Origin: Fimousia sp045616445
GTDB taxonomy: Bacteria > Bacillota > Clostridia > Lachnospirales > Lachnospiraceae
Reading direction: 5' to 3'
Length of the DNA: 64,000 nucleotides
Assembly (NCBI GenBank): GCA_045616445.1
Contig: JAZLGR010000018.1
Location: forward strand, 248,001 to 312,000
This document shows positions 53,646 through 62,368 of the stretch, piece after piece (position 1 is the first letter of the stretch; each line of letters begins with the position of its first letter). A program made the translations under genes and the position numbers. Below the pieces are notes generated by a model. That model was given only the letters and a program-made list of their open reading frames with translations. It made no database searches and was not told where the DNA came from.

Positions 53646-54863
53646 ATGAAGAATACAGACGACAGAATGCTGGTATTTACTCAGAAGTTAGAAGAACTTG
53701 TGGAATACGGTAAAAAACATAAGAATATGATCGAATTCGAACAGGTTCAGAAGATATTTGAAGGATTTGAGCTGACTCCGGATTTAGAAGAATCCATCAG
53801 TGCCTACTTAGAAGAAAAGGGCATTGATATGTTAAAGATTACAGAGGAAGACGACGATCTTGCTTCTGAAGTAGAAGACGATAGCAATGAAGATATTGAT
53901 CTCTATGTTCCTGACACAGTGAGCATTGAGGACCCGGTACGTATGTACTTAAAGGAAATCGGTAAGGTTCCACTGCTTAATGCAGAGCAGGAGAAAGAGC
54001 TTGCCAAAGCAATGGAAGCAGGAATCAAAGCCCAGGAAGAAGTGGAACGTCTCGAAGAGCTTCTCTCCATGGCAACAGAAGAACAGAAGGTTGTATACGA
54101 AGCTGACCTTGCAACTGCAAGACGTCAGGTGAAGCTTGGCGAAGACTCCAAGAAGAAGCTTGCAGAAGCCAACCTTCGATTAGTAGTAAGTATCGCAAAG
54201 CGTTATGTAGGCCGTGGTATGTTATTCCTTGACTTAATTCAGGAAGGTAACTTAGGCCTCATCAAAGCCGTTGAAAAGTTTGATTACGACAAGGGATTCA
54301 AGTTCTCCACCTATGCAACATGGTGGATCCGTCAGGCAATCACAAGAGCCATCGCTGACCAGGCAAGAACCATCCGTATCCCTGTTCATATGGTAGAAAC
54401 AATCAACAAGTTAATCCGTGTTTCCCGTCAGTTATTACAGGAATTAGGCCGCGAACCAACTCCGGAAGAAATCGCTGAAGAGATGAACATGCCGGTAGAA
54501 CGTGTTCGCGAAATCTTAAAGATTTCCCAGGAACCAGTATCTTTAGAGACTCCAATCGGGGAAGAGGAAGACAGCCATTTAGGTGACTTCATCCAGGATG
54601 ATAATGTGCCAGTGCCTGCAGAAGCAGCTGCATTTACCTTATTAAAAGAACAGTTAGTGGAAGTGCTCGGCACCTTAACTGAAAGAGAACAGAAAGTATT
54701 ATGTTTACGTTTCGGTTTAGAAGACGGCCGTGCACGTACTCTCGAAGAAGTTGGTAAGGAATTCAACGTAACAAGAGAACGTATCCGTCAGATCGAAGCG
54801 AAAGCACTTCGTAAGCTTCGTCATCCAAGCCGCAGCCGTAAATTAAAGGACTATTTAGACTAG
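53646..54863 (+). CDS. rpoD: RNA polymerase sigma factor RpoD (SigA)
   Basis: Primary sigma factor. Region 1.1 is short; region 1.2 is DPVRMYLKEIGKVPLL; region 2 is NLRLVVSIAKRYVGRGMLFLDLIQEGNLGLIKAVEKFDY...YATWWIRQAITRA; region 4 ends in VTRERIRQIEAKALRKLRHP. 405 residues. The promoters listed here match its usual specificity. ATG at 53646 after AGGAGA. Confidence 0.98.
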   Translation: MKNTDDRMLVFTQKLEELVEYGKKHKNMIEFEQVQKIFEGFELTPDLEESISAYLEEKGIDMLKITEEDDDLASEVEDDSNEDIDLYVPDTVSIEDPVRMYLKEIGKVPLLNAEQEKELAKAMEAGIKAQEEVERLEELLSMATEEQKVVYEADLATARRQVKLGEDSKKKLAEANLRLVVSIAKRYVGRGMLFLDLIQEGNLGLIKAVEKFDYDKGFKFSTYATWWIRQAITRAIADQARTIRIPVHMVETINKLIRVSRQLLQELGREPTPEEIAEEMNMPVERVREILKISQEPVSLETPIGEEEDSHLGDFIQDDNVPVPAEAAAFTLLKEQLVEVLGTLTEREQKVLCLRFGLEDGRARTLEEVGKEFNVTRERIRQIEAKALRKLRHPSRSRKLKDYLD

Positions 54864-54872
54864 GATTTGTTT

Positions 54873-55583
54873 ATGGAATTATCGAAGCGTTTGACAATGA
54901 TAGCAGATATGGTGAGTGCCCAAAGCCGCGTGGCAGATATCGGCACCGACCATGGTTTTATTCCAATCAAGCTTGTCAGCGAAGGCAAATGTCCCTGTGC
55001 CATTGCCATGGACGTGGGGAAGGGTCCACTTGCACGCGCGGTGGAGCACATAGCAGGATGCGGCCTTAGCGACCGCATAGAGTGCCGTCTTTCAGACGGA
55101 TATGAGAAGTTAGAAGCAGGAGAAGCAGATTCCACCGTCATCGCCGGAATGGGCGGTGGATTGATGGTGCGCATCTTAGAAGCCGGAGATACCAGAGGGG
55201 TACTTACGAAGGAACTGATCCTAAGTCCCCATTCTGAATGGCATAAAGTGAGACACTTCTTACATAATCACGGCTATGCCATCGAAGAAGAGCGCATGCT
55301 CTTTGAGGAAGGCAAGTATTATGTGGCCATCCGTGCAGAGTTTGCAGGTGATCAGGCCGAATCAGAGGCCATGGATGCGGTGGAGGAAGCCTTCGGTCCG
55401 GATTTACTAACTAAGAAGGATTCGGTGCTTTATGACTATCTTATATTTATGAAAAACCGCTATGAGAAGATTTTTCACAGCTTAGCTGGCAATGAATCTG
55501 CATCTGCCAGAGAACGAAGTGCAGAGATTATAAAGGATTTAGATTTGATCAAAGGAGCGTTGGCCCGTTATGAAACTATGTGA
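54873..55583 (+). CDS. trmK: tRNA (adenine-N1)-methyltransferase TrmK
   Basis: Methylates A22 of tRNA. SAM-binding motif VADIGTDHGFIPI near residue 25 and the family motif VIAGMGGGLMVRIL. 236 residues. Starts nine bases after rpoD and overlaps the next gene by 14 bases, the usual order in Firmicutes. Confidence 0.93.
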   Translation: MELSKRLTMIADMVSAQSRVADIGTDHGFIPIKLVSEGKCPCAIAMDVGKGPLARAVEHIAGCGLSDRIECRLSDGYEKLEAGEADSTVIAGMGGGLMVRILEAGDTRGVLTKELILSPHSEWHKVRHFLHNHGYAIEEERMLFEEGKYYVAIRAEFAGDQAESEAMDAVEEAFGPDLLTKKDSVLYDYLIFMKNRYEKIFHSLAGNESASARERSAEIIKDLDLIKGALARYETM

Positions 55584-56352
55584 TTTAATGGAGCTTCTTG
55601 AAGCATTTGCTCCCAACAGATATGCCTGTTCCTGGGACAATGTGGGCCTTTTGGTAGGACGCAGGAATCAGGACATTCAGAAAGTGATCGTTGCCCTGGA
55701 TGCAACCAATGAAGTGGTGGCACGTGCCATCGAAGAAGGGGCAGATCTCATTGTAACCCATCATCCTATGATCTTTTCCAACATGAAAAGGGTCAATGAC
55801 GACAATTTCCTTGGAACGAAGATCATGGATCTGATTGAAAACCACATTGCAGAATATGCCATGCATACCAACTTCGATGTGATCGGTATGGCAGACCTTG
55901 CAGGCCGTATCCTTGGATTTCCAGAGGATGCAGCTGTATTCGAAGTGACAGCATGTGAGGACGGGAAGGAAGAAGGCATCGGCCGTATGGCAGAGCTTTC
56001 CCAGGAGATGTCTTTACAGGAATGTGCAGAGTATGTAAAAGAAGCCTTAAAGCTTGACAATGTATTGCTTTTTGGCGACGAAACCAAAAAAGTGAAGAAG
56101 GTAGTCATCTCTCCAGGTTCTGGACGCAGTATGTTTGAGCTTGCAGCAGCCCAGGGTGCAGATGTATTGATTACCGGTGATATCGGTCATCATGAGGGTC
56201 TTGATGCCATGGATATGGGATTATCCATCATCGATGCCGGCCATTATGGTACCGAATATATATTTATTGATTATGTGACTGAGTTCCTTCAGAAGGAAAC
56301 CGACCTTACTGTTATCCCAGTGAAGTCCGGCAGTCCATATAAAGTGATCTAA
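55570..56352 (+). CDS. Nif3-like dinuclear metal protein (YqfO)
   Basis: Nif3-family protein with two metal sites: THHPMIF, HTNFDV and the C-terminal GDIGHHEG with a late Glu in GTEY. 260 residues, the short form without the inserted PII-like domain of YqfO. It is often reported as a GTP cyclohydrolase 1 type 2 homologue, a role that is not firmly established. Coupled to trmK. Confidence 0.88.
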   Translation: MKLCDLMELLEAFAPNRYACSWDNVGLLVGRRNQDIQKVIVALDATNEVVARAIEEGADLIVTHHPMIFSNMKRVNDDNFLGTKIMDLIENHIAEYAMHTNFDVIGMADLAGRILGFPEDAAVFEVTACEDGKEEGIGRMAELSQEMSLQECAEYVKEALKLDNVLLFGDETKKVKKVVISPGSGRSMFELAAAQGADVLITGDIGHHEGLDAMDMGLSIIDAGHYGTEYIFIDYVTEFLQKETDLTVIPVKSGSPYKVI

Positions 56353-56399
56353 TTATACGTGATCTAACAAAAATGATCTAATAGAGAAAGGAGCATGCT

Positions 56400-58049
56400 A
56401 TGAAAGATGTAAAAGTTGCAGGCAGAGCCGTTACCATAGACGGAGATATGACCTATGATGATTTGAGAAAGCAGATCGGTCTTCCCGATTCTATTCTGCT
56501 TGCTGAAGCGAATTACCGCTTAAGAGAGCTGAATCAGCCGGTGCTTGACGGTGATGACATTACATTTATGGATATGTACTATGCTCCGGGATACCGCACT
56601 TATACAAGAAGTGCCAATTTATTATTTTATACTGCAATTTATGAGGTGCTTGGGGAAGAAGGAGTCAACAAGATCATCAATGCCCACAACGTAGGCAACG
56701 CATTCTACTATGCATATACCCATACTGATCAGCCATTGACAAATGAACTGATTCAGAAGATTGAATACTGCATGAGAGAGATGGTGAAGAAGGATCTCCC
56801 AATCCGCAAATGTACCATGCCGACCATTAAGGCTATCGCTTACTTTAAAGAAACTGGCCGTGAGGACAAAGTAAAGCTCTTAAATTACCGTCGTACATCC
56901 ACTGTAAACCTTTATCAGATTGGCGATTACATGGACTATTATTATGGCTATATGGTACCAAATACGGGCCGTATCAAGAGCTTTTCATTAAAGATGGAAG
57001 GCAGATATATTGTCTTGACCCTTCCGAAGAAGTCAGCGACTGAGGAGCTTTCAGAAAGCATTCCACAGCCAAAGCTGTTACATGTGTTGGAAACCTCCAA
57101 GCAGTGGTCCAAGACCTTAGAGGTTGCCCACGTTGGCGATATTAATAATAAGATCGCAAGTGGAGACATCCACGAGCTGGTGCTTGTTCAGGAAGCCCTC
57201 CAGGAGAATCTCCTCAGTAAGATTGCAGAACAGATCGTGACAGAAGGCAAGAGAATCGTCTTGATTGCCGGACCATCCTCATCTGGTAAGACAACATTCT
57301 CCAATCGATTATCCATTCAGCTTAAGGTTCACGGACTGCATCCACATCCAATTGCCATGGATGATTTCTTCTGTGACAGAGAGAAGTGTCCGAAGCTTCC
57401 AAACGGAGAATATGATTTTGAGAGCATCGAATGTATGGACATTCCGCTGTTTAACGAATGTATGTTAAGCCTGTTGAATGGCGAAGAAGTGGTGATGCCA
57501 TATTATGACTTCCTGACAGGAAAGAGCATGCGCCACAGCAAGCCGATGAAGATTGGCGAGAGTGATGTCCTGATTATCGAGGGAATCCACGGGCTCAATG
57601 AGAAGATGAGTGAGCTTCTGCCACAGGATGCCAAATATAAGATCTATGTCAGTGCTCTCTCACAGCTGAGCATTGACTTACACAACCGCATTCCAACCAC
57701 AGATGGACGTCTCCTTCGCAGAATCGTCCGCGATGCGAGACTGCGTGGATATGATGCCAGAGAGACCATTCACCGCTGGCCATCTGTCCGTGAGGGAGAA
57801 GAACAGAATATCTTCCCATTCCAGGAGGAAGCAGATGTGATGTTCAACTCTGCGCAGGTATACGAATTTGCGGTACTGAAGCAATACGCAGAACCATTAT
57901 TATTTGCAGTGCCAAGAAACTGTCCGGAATATAAGGAAGCCAAGAGACTGCTGAAATTCCTGGACTATTTCCTGAATATCAATGCAGATGATATTCCAAT
58001 TCATTCCATCGTGAGAGAATTTATTGGCGGAGGCTGTTTTAAGGTGTGA
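56400..58049 (+). CDS. Nucleoside kinase with TGS and ThrRS-editing-like N-terminus
   Basis: A fusion known from Clostridia: a TGS-like start (about 1-58), a domain like the second additional domain of threonyl-tRNA synthetase (about 60-240), and a C-terminal uridine-kinase-type P-loop domain. Walker A GPSSSGKTT begins at residue 291, followed by the base-binding DDFF and YDFESIECMD regions and EGIHGLN. 549 residues. The kinase part suggests phosphorylation of a nucleoside or similar; the role of the ThrRS-like part is not known. It lies 47 bases after the nif3 gene with a good AAAGGAG site and just before rnpB. Confidence 0.85.
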   Translation: MKDVKVAGRAVTIDGDMTYDDLRKQIGLPDSILLAEANYRLRELNQPVLDGDDITFMDMYYAPGYRTYTRSANLLFYTAIYEVLGEEGVNKIINAHNVGNAFYYAYTHTDQPLTNELIQKIEYCMREMVKKDLPIRKCTMPTIKAIAYFKETGREDKVKLLNYRRTSTVNLYQIGDYMDYYYGYMVPNTGRIKSFSLKMEGRYIVLTLPKKSATEELSESIPQPKLLHVLETSKQWSKTLEVAHVGDINNKIASGDIHELVLVQEALQENLLSKIAEQIVTEGKRIVLIAGPSSSGKTTFSNRLSIQLKVHGLHPHPIAMDDFFCDREKCPKLPNGEYDFESIECMDIPLFNECMLSLLNGEEVVMPYYDFLTGKSMRHSKPMKIGESDVLIIEGIHGLNEKMSELLPQDAKYKIYVSALSQLSIDLHNRIPTTDGRLLRRIVRDARLRGYDARETIHRWPSVREGEEQNIFPFQEEADVMFNSAQVYEFAVLKQYAEPLLFAVPRNCPEYKEAKRLLKFLDYFLNINADDIPIHSIVREFIGGGCFKV

Positions 58050-58055
58050 TAATCC

Positions 58056-58084
58056 TTGCCAGCCGTCCACAGTTATGATAGAAT
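58056..58084 (+). promoter_or_regulatory. rnpB promoter
   Basis: TTGCCA at 58056-58061 and TAGAAT at 58079-58084, 17 bases apart; the start near 58091 coincides with the first base of the P1 stem. Confidence 0.75.
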
Positions 58085-58090
58085 ATATAT

Positions 58091-58432
58091 TCGAGTCAGA
58101 CAAATGGTCGCGCCGGAGCTTGCTCCGGTGAGGAAAGTCCGGGCTTCACAGGGCAGGATGCCGGATAACGTCCGGTGGGAGTGATCCCAAGGCCAGTGCA
58201 ACAGAGATAAACCGCGTAAGATTTCTTACGTAAGGGTGGAAAGGCGAGGTAAGAGCTCACCGCCTGGCTGGTAACAGGCAGGGCACATGTAAACCCCATC
58301 CGAAGCAAGACCAAATAGAAAACGATGGCTTGCCCGGCTAGTTTTCAGGTAGGTCGCTTGAGCTTACTGGCGACAGTAAGTCGAGACAGATGATCATTCA
58401 ACGACATAACCCGGCTTATCGTTTGGCTCGAT
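58091..58432 (+). ncRNA. rnpB: RNase P RNA
   Basis: Catalytic RNA that removes 5' leaders from pre-tRNAs. The conserved GAGGAAAGTCCGGGC near 58130, AAGGCCAGTGCAAC near 58190 with GTAAACCCCATCCGAAGCAAGACCAAATAG (split by fold) near 58290, and ACATAACCCGGCTTA near 58404 leave no doubt. The 5' end (CGAG...CAAA) pairs with the 3' end (TTTGGCTCG) to form P1. A further hairpin CTATCTT / AAGATAG lies at 58451-58476, before the terminator. Small reading frames on the opposite strand here are not genes. Confidence 0.97.
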
Positions 58433-58488
58433 GATCTTTTAACTAAGATACTATCTTTTCTTGCTGATGAAGATAGAACAAAACATAC

Positions 58489-58524
58489 AAAAAAGCTGTC
58501 ATAGATGTCTATGACAGCTTTTTT
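58489..58524. terminator. Terminator downstream of rnpB
   Basis: A 17-base stem, AAAAAAGCTGTCATAGA with its complement, ending in TTTTTT; symmetric, so able to work on both strands. Confidence 0.92.
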
Positions 58525-58545
58525 ATGCAGTCGAATTAACATATA

Positions 58546-58575
58546 TTGACATTGATAGTTAAATAAAGTTATAAT
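58546..58575 (+). promoter_or_regulatory. Promoter of the AbiE operon
   Basis: TTGACA at 58546-58551 and TATAAT at 58570-58575, both perfect consensus, with 18 bases between. The direct repeat AGTTAAA occurs at 58557-58563 and 58587-58593, on either side of the -10. Confidence 0.8.
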
Positions 58576-58618
58576 CTAATAACAAGAGTTAAACTTGAGA
58601 GTAAAATTATGTTATTAG
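58576..58618. promoter_or_regulatory. Inverted repeat in the abiEi leader, candidate operator
   Basis: CTAATAACA (58576-58584) and TGTTATTAG (58610-58618) are perfect inverted copies 25 bases apart. The right copy overlaps the first bases of the AGGAGG site. AbiEi antitoxins are known to bind inverted repeats at their own promoters; alternatively the RNA stem would hide the ribosome site. Confidence 0.5.
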
Positions 58619-58627
58619 GAGGTATGT

Positions 58628-59245
58628 ATGCTTTATAGATATTTAGTAGAGAATTATATGCCGAATGAACCTATTTTCGTATCAGACATCAGTCTTCCGG
58701 TTACAGATGTGAATTTACGACAGATGTTTAAAGTGTTATGTGACTCGGGAAAGATTACAAGATTTGAAAAAGGGGTTTATTATATTCCAAAAGAAAGTAG
58801 ATTAAAGGGAGGAGTACCCCTTGGAGCAGATACGGTAGCAAAATATAAGTATATTTCCCGAAATGGAAAAATAGATGGATATTATTCAGGCTATACTTTT
58901 GCAAATCAATTAGGTGTTACTACGCAGGTTCCATATGTATTAGAGATTGTATCAAATAATGCAAGTGCAAAAGTGAGAGAAGTGAATTTGCAGGGAAGAC
59001 GAGTACTATTGCGAAAGGCGAAAGTACCTGTGAATGAGGATAACTACAAAGTATTGCAATTCCTTGATTTTCTGAAAGATGTTGAACTATATTCGGATTA
59101 TAATGATGCATTATGCAGACGAATCAGAAAGTATGTTCTTGATGAAAGAATCAGAAAATCAGAAGTTGATCAATATATCAAACAGTATCCCGATAAGATT
59201 TTTCGATATATATATGATATGAGGTTATATGATGTTTTTGCATAA
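58628..59245 (+). CDS. AbiEi-type antitoxin, transcriptional regulator
   Basis: DUF6088/AbiEi-like protein of a type IV toxin-antitoxin pair. The N-terminal winged helix is at about 10-60 (PVTDVNLRQMFKVLCDSGKITRFEKGVYYIPK), typical of AbiEi; the rest is the antitoxin domain. 205 residues. It overlaps the toxin gene by 14 bases. The gene is visibly more AT-rich than its neighbours and sits right after rnpB, which points to horizontal gain. Confidence 0.82.
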   Translation: MLYRYLVENYMPNEPIFVSDISLPVTDVNLRQMFKVLCDSGKITRFEKGVYYIPKESRLKGGVPLGADTVAKYKYISRNGKIDGYYSGYTFANQLGVTTQVPYVLEIVSNNASAKVREVNLQGRRVLLRKAKVPVNEDNYKVLQFLDFLKDVELYSDYNDALCRRIRKYVLDERIRKSEVDQYIKQYPDKIFRYIYDMRLYDVFA

Positions 59246-60137
59246 TGATAGAGAATTGTTTCATGATGTTGTCGTTGCTACCGCAGAAAAAGAACATAGA
59301 CCAGTGTCTATTATTGAGAAAGACTATTATGTCACTATGATATTGAAACTATTGGCACAGTATGAACCAGAGTGCGTCTTCAAAGGTGGAACATCCTTGT
59401 CAAAGTGTCATCATGTAATTGATCGATTTTCAGAAGATATCGATATTACGTTTTCGAACAAGTTAACTCAGGGACAACGAAAGAAACTCAAGAATGATGT
59501 GGTAGATCATATTAGCAAGATTCTGGAATTACCAATTTCTAACTGGAATGAAACGAGAAGCAGACGTGATTACAATTGTTATCATTTTGATTACGAACCA
59601 GTTGAAGGGAAATTAGAACAGAGTTTATATCCTGGCGTCAAAATGGAAATAGCATTAGGATCGATTGCTTTTCCAACAGTAAGATTGCCAGTGGATAGCT
59701 ATATTTTTCGATATTTAAAACATGAGAATATGGATATAGTTGAAGAATTTGGCCTTGAACCATTTGAGATGAATATTCAAAGTTTGGAGAGAACATTTGT
59801 AGATAAAGTGTTTGCTATCTGCGATTATTATTTGAATGGACAAACAAAAGGGCATTCAAGACATATTTATGATTTATATATGTTGTTACCATATATGGAT
59901 TTAAATGAGAAGTTTAAACTATTAATAAAAGAAGTTAGAATGCACAGAGCGAATATGAGTATTTGCCCTTCCGCTCAGGAAGGAGTATCCATTTCGAAAT
60001 TGTTGGAAGAGATTGTTGTAAAAGATATTTATAAAAATGATTATAAAGAAGTGACAACATTTTTTCAGAATGAGCCTTTGAAATATGAAGTTGCAATTAG
60101 TGCGATTAATAAAATAATGACAGCAGATTTATTCTAA
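59232..60137 (+). CDS. AbiEii-type nucleotidyltransferase toxin
   Basis: Toxin of the AbiE family (COG2253), a polymerase-beta-fold nucleotidyltransferase; such enzymes modify tRNA or act as abortive-infection effectors. Motif I KGGTSLSK at 51-58, motif II SEDIDI with Asp69 and Asp71, and a later ERTFVDKVFAICDYY...HSRHIYDLYML with the conserved K and R/D residues. 301 residues, intact. ATG at 59232 gives better spacing from GAGG than 59229. Known AbiE systems protect against phage; activity here is inferred. Confidence 0.85.
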   Translation: MFLHNDRELFHDVVVATAEKEHRPVSIIEKDYYVTMILKLLAQYEPECVFKGGTSLSKCHHVIDRFSEDIDITFSNKLTQGQRKKLKNDVVDHISKILELPISNWNETRSRRDYNCYHFDYEPVEGKLEQSLYPGVKMEIALGSIAFPTVRLPVDSYIFRYLKHENMDIVEEFGLEPFEMNIQSLERTFVDKVFAICDYYLNGQTKGHSRHIYDLYMLLPYMDLNEKFKLLIKEVRMHRANMSICPSAQEGVSISKLLEEIVVKDIYKNDYKEVTTFFQNEPLKYEVAISAINKIMTADLF

Positions 60138-60142
60138 ATAAC

Positions 60143-60173
60143 AAATGCTCCGCAACCACTGCGGAGCATTTTA
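60143..60173. terminator. Two-way terminator between abiEii and the - strand operon
   Basis: Stem AAATGCTCCGCA / TGCGGAGCATTT with loop ACCAC. T runs are short on both strands. It lies between two converging units. Confidence 0.8.
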
Positions 60174-60198
60174 ATTGTGCAAAAAACTCTACTAAATT

Positions 60199-61056
60199 CT
60201 AATAATTAATCTCTTCAATTACCACATTCACAGCCTTAATGAGACCTTCGTCTGATTTATTGGCAGCAGCGCCGTATTTCTGTTCAGAGAAGCGGTCTGG
60301 AAGAATGGTAAGAGTATCGTCAAGATAACCGTTTAAGATGCTTGTATCAACGGCAAATGCATCGATTTCGCCCTTCTTTAATGCCTTATAAAGCTCTTTG
60401 TAAGTTGCAAAGTTCATAAAGCGAGGGGAAATCTCGTATTTGTTCTGGTCGATGTAGGCAAGCATGTGTGCTCTTGTATCAGCACTCTGTGCAACACCGA
60501 CATTCTTACCATCTAATTTGGTAATGGAAGTGATGGCAGAAGATCCTAAGCTTTCTGTGTCAGCCTTGGATTTCTTCACCATGATACCAATGTAGTCAGA
60601 GAAGTAGGAATCGGAGAAAGCGAACATCTCCTGACGTTCCGGTGTGATGGTGAAGGTGGCGATGACTAAGTCAACGGTATCTTCAACCAGTAAAGTAGAA
60701 CGGTTTTCTACGGTTGCCTGAACGAATTCTACCAGGTTATCGGATTTTGCTTCGTCCACAGTGGTATCAAAAATCTTAGCGGCAATCTGATAGGAAAGGT
60801 CGATCTCTTTACCAGAGTATTCTTTTGTTTCCTGATCATAGTAACCGAAGCCTGGAACGTCAGTCTTAACGCCAACGATTAACTGTCCACGGTCAATGAT
60901 TGCCTGAATATCGTCTGTGATTTCAATGGAATAATCCTTTTCACCCTGTGCATCAGAGGAAGCGGAATCTTCCTTATTCTGGCTGCATCCGGTGAGCAGG
61001 CAGAAAGAACAACAAAGAATCAGGATGAGGGCCAGAAGAGATTTCATCTTTTTCAT
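60199..61056 (-). CDS. Solute-binding lipoprotein, family 3 (amino acid)
   Basis: Periplasm-side binding protein of the type that feeds amino acid ABC importers. A lipoprotein signal peptide with lipobox LTGC is at residues about 19-24. The SBP family 3 fold follows (RGQLIVGVKTDVPGFGYYDQETKEYSGKEIDL, TFTITPERQEMFAFSDSYF). 285 residues. It is read 11 bases after the symporter gene from AGGAGGTG, and no ABC permease or ATPase is nearby. The ligand is probably an acidic or polar amino acid, by family. Confidence 0.88.
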   Translation of the reverse strand: MKKMKSLLALILILCCSFCLLTGCSQNKEDSASSDAQGEKDYSIEITDDIQAIIDRGQLIVGVKTDVPGFGYYDQETKEYSGKEIDLSYQIAAKIFDTTVDEAKSDNLVEFVQATVENRSTLLVEDTVDLVIATFTITPERQEMFAFSDSYFSDYIGIMVKKSKADTESLGSSAITSITKLDGKNVGVAQSADTRAHMLAYIDQNKYEISPRFMNFATYKELYKALKKGEIDAFAVDTSILNGYLDDTLTILPDRFSEQKYGAAANKSDEGLIKAVNVVIEEINY

Positions 61057-61067
61057 AGGAGCACCTC

Positions 61068-62351
61068 CTATTCGTCATCGTCGTCAATATTGTCGGATTC
61101 GAAGATTTCACGGTTGAAGGATTTGTCCTGGTATGCAACGATGGTTGTACATACAGCGTCACCTGTGATGTTAACAGCTGTACGAGTCATATCGAGGATT
61201 CGGTCGATACCCATGATCAGCGCGATACCTTCTACAGGAAGTCCAACGGATGCGAATACCATGGATAATGTAATCAGACCTACACCAGGAACACCAGCTG
61301 TACCGATGCTTGCTAATGTAGCAGTTGCGATTACGGTTAAGAATCCGGTAAGTCCTAAGTGGATGCCGTATACCTGGGAGGCAAATACTACCGCAACACC
61401 CTGCATGATGGCTGTACCGTCCATGTTGATGGTAGCGCCCAATGGAATTGTGAAAGAAGAAATCTTCTTGGAAACACCGATCTTATCTGTTAATGTTTCG
61501 ATGGATAATGGAATAGTAGCGTTAGATGTTGCTGTGGAGAATGCGAACATCATAACAGGAACAAACTTCTTCAGGAACTTGAATGGGTTCAGTCTTGTAA
61601 AGATGAAGAGTAATGCCATGTATACAACGAGACACTGAACAGCGAGGGCACCGAATACAGTTGCCATGTATTTTAACATTGGGATAAATGCATCAAAACC
61701 AACCTGACAGAATGTTCTTGCAATTAAGGAGAATACACCGATTGGTGCAACCTTCATAACTAATACTGTCATTTCCATCATAAGGTCGTTGAACTGTGCG
61801 AAGAAAGTGGAAACAACGTCCGCTTTTTCACCCATTTTTGCAAGAAGGATACCTACGATCATGGCAAATAAGATGATCTGTAACATGTTACCTTCTGCAA
61901 GACCGCCGATTGGGTTCTTAGGAATGATATTGAGTAATGTGTCGGCAAATGATGTTGCTTCTGCGATGGTTGCATCTCCAGCCTGTACGGAAGAGATATC
62001 AAGTCCGCGTCCAGGATTTGTAAGTGTTGCTAAACCTAAAGCAACGGAGATAGCGAGGGCTGTTGTACAAAGGTAGAATACCAGAGTTTTCACACCTACT
62101 TTACCAAGGGTTTTTGTATCACCGATTGCGGAAGAACCACAAACGAGGGAACAGAAAACCAGAGGTACAACGAGCATCTGCATGAGACGGATGAAGCCCT
62201 GACCACATACGTAGAAGATACCGTCTACGATGACTGTATCACGTAAGTATCCGGCAGGCATTGCGTAGTGAAGGACTGCACCAACGATCGCACCGATCAA
62301 TAAAGCGAAAAGGATGATCGTGGTGAGGCCAAACTTTTTCTTTTCTTTCAT
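61068..62351 (-). CDS. Dicarboxylate/amino acid:cation symporter (GltP/DctA family)
   Basis: Sodium- or proton-coupled secondary transporter of the DAACS family, eight membrane helices with two hairpins. HP1 serine-rich FAFSTATSNATIPL, the NMDGTA motif in TM7, HP2 TAGVPGVG, and TM8 DMTRTAVNITGD, whose Arg is the residue that marks glutamate/aspartate carriers. 427 residues, acidic C-terminal tail. Second gene of the rfbD-symporter-lipoprotein operon; ribosome site GGAGG. Confidence 0.93.
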   Translation of the reverse strand: MKEKKKFGLTTIILFALLIGAIVGAVLHYAMPAGYLRDTVIVDGIFYVCGQGFIRLMQMLVVPLVFCSLVCGSSAIGDTKTLGKVGVKTLVFYLCTTALAISVALGLATLTNPGRGLDISSVQAGDATIAEATSFADTLLNIIPKNPIGGLAEGNMLQIILFAMIVGILLAKMGEKADVVSTFFAQFNDLMMEMTVLVMKVAPIGVFSLIARTFCQVGFDAFIPMLKYMATVFGALAVQCLVVYMALLFIFTRLNPFKFLKKFVPVMMFAFSTATSNATIPLSIETLTDKIGVSKKISSFTIPLGATINMDGTAIMQGVAVVFASQVYGIHLGLTGFLTVIATATLASIGTAGVPGVGLITLSMVFASVGLPVEGIALIMGIDRILDMTRTAVNITGDAVCTTIVAYQDKSFNREIFESDNIDDDDE

Positions 62352-62368
62352 ATTATATCCTCCATTTA

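Noticed and set aside
58096..58542. Short reading frames on the - strand near 58.1-58.5 kb
   Set aside because: They are antisense to RNase P RNA and its terminator and have no ribosome sites.
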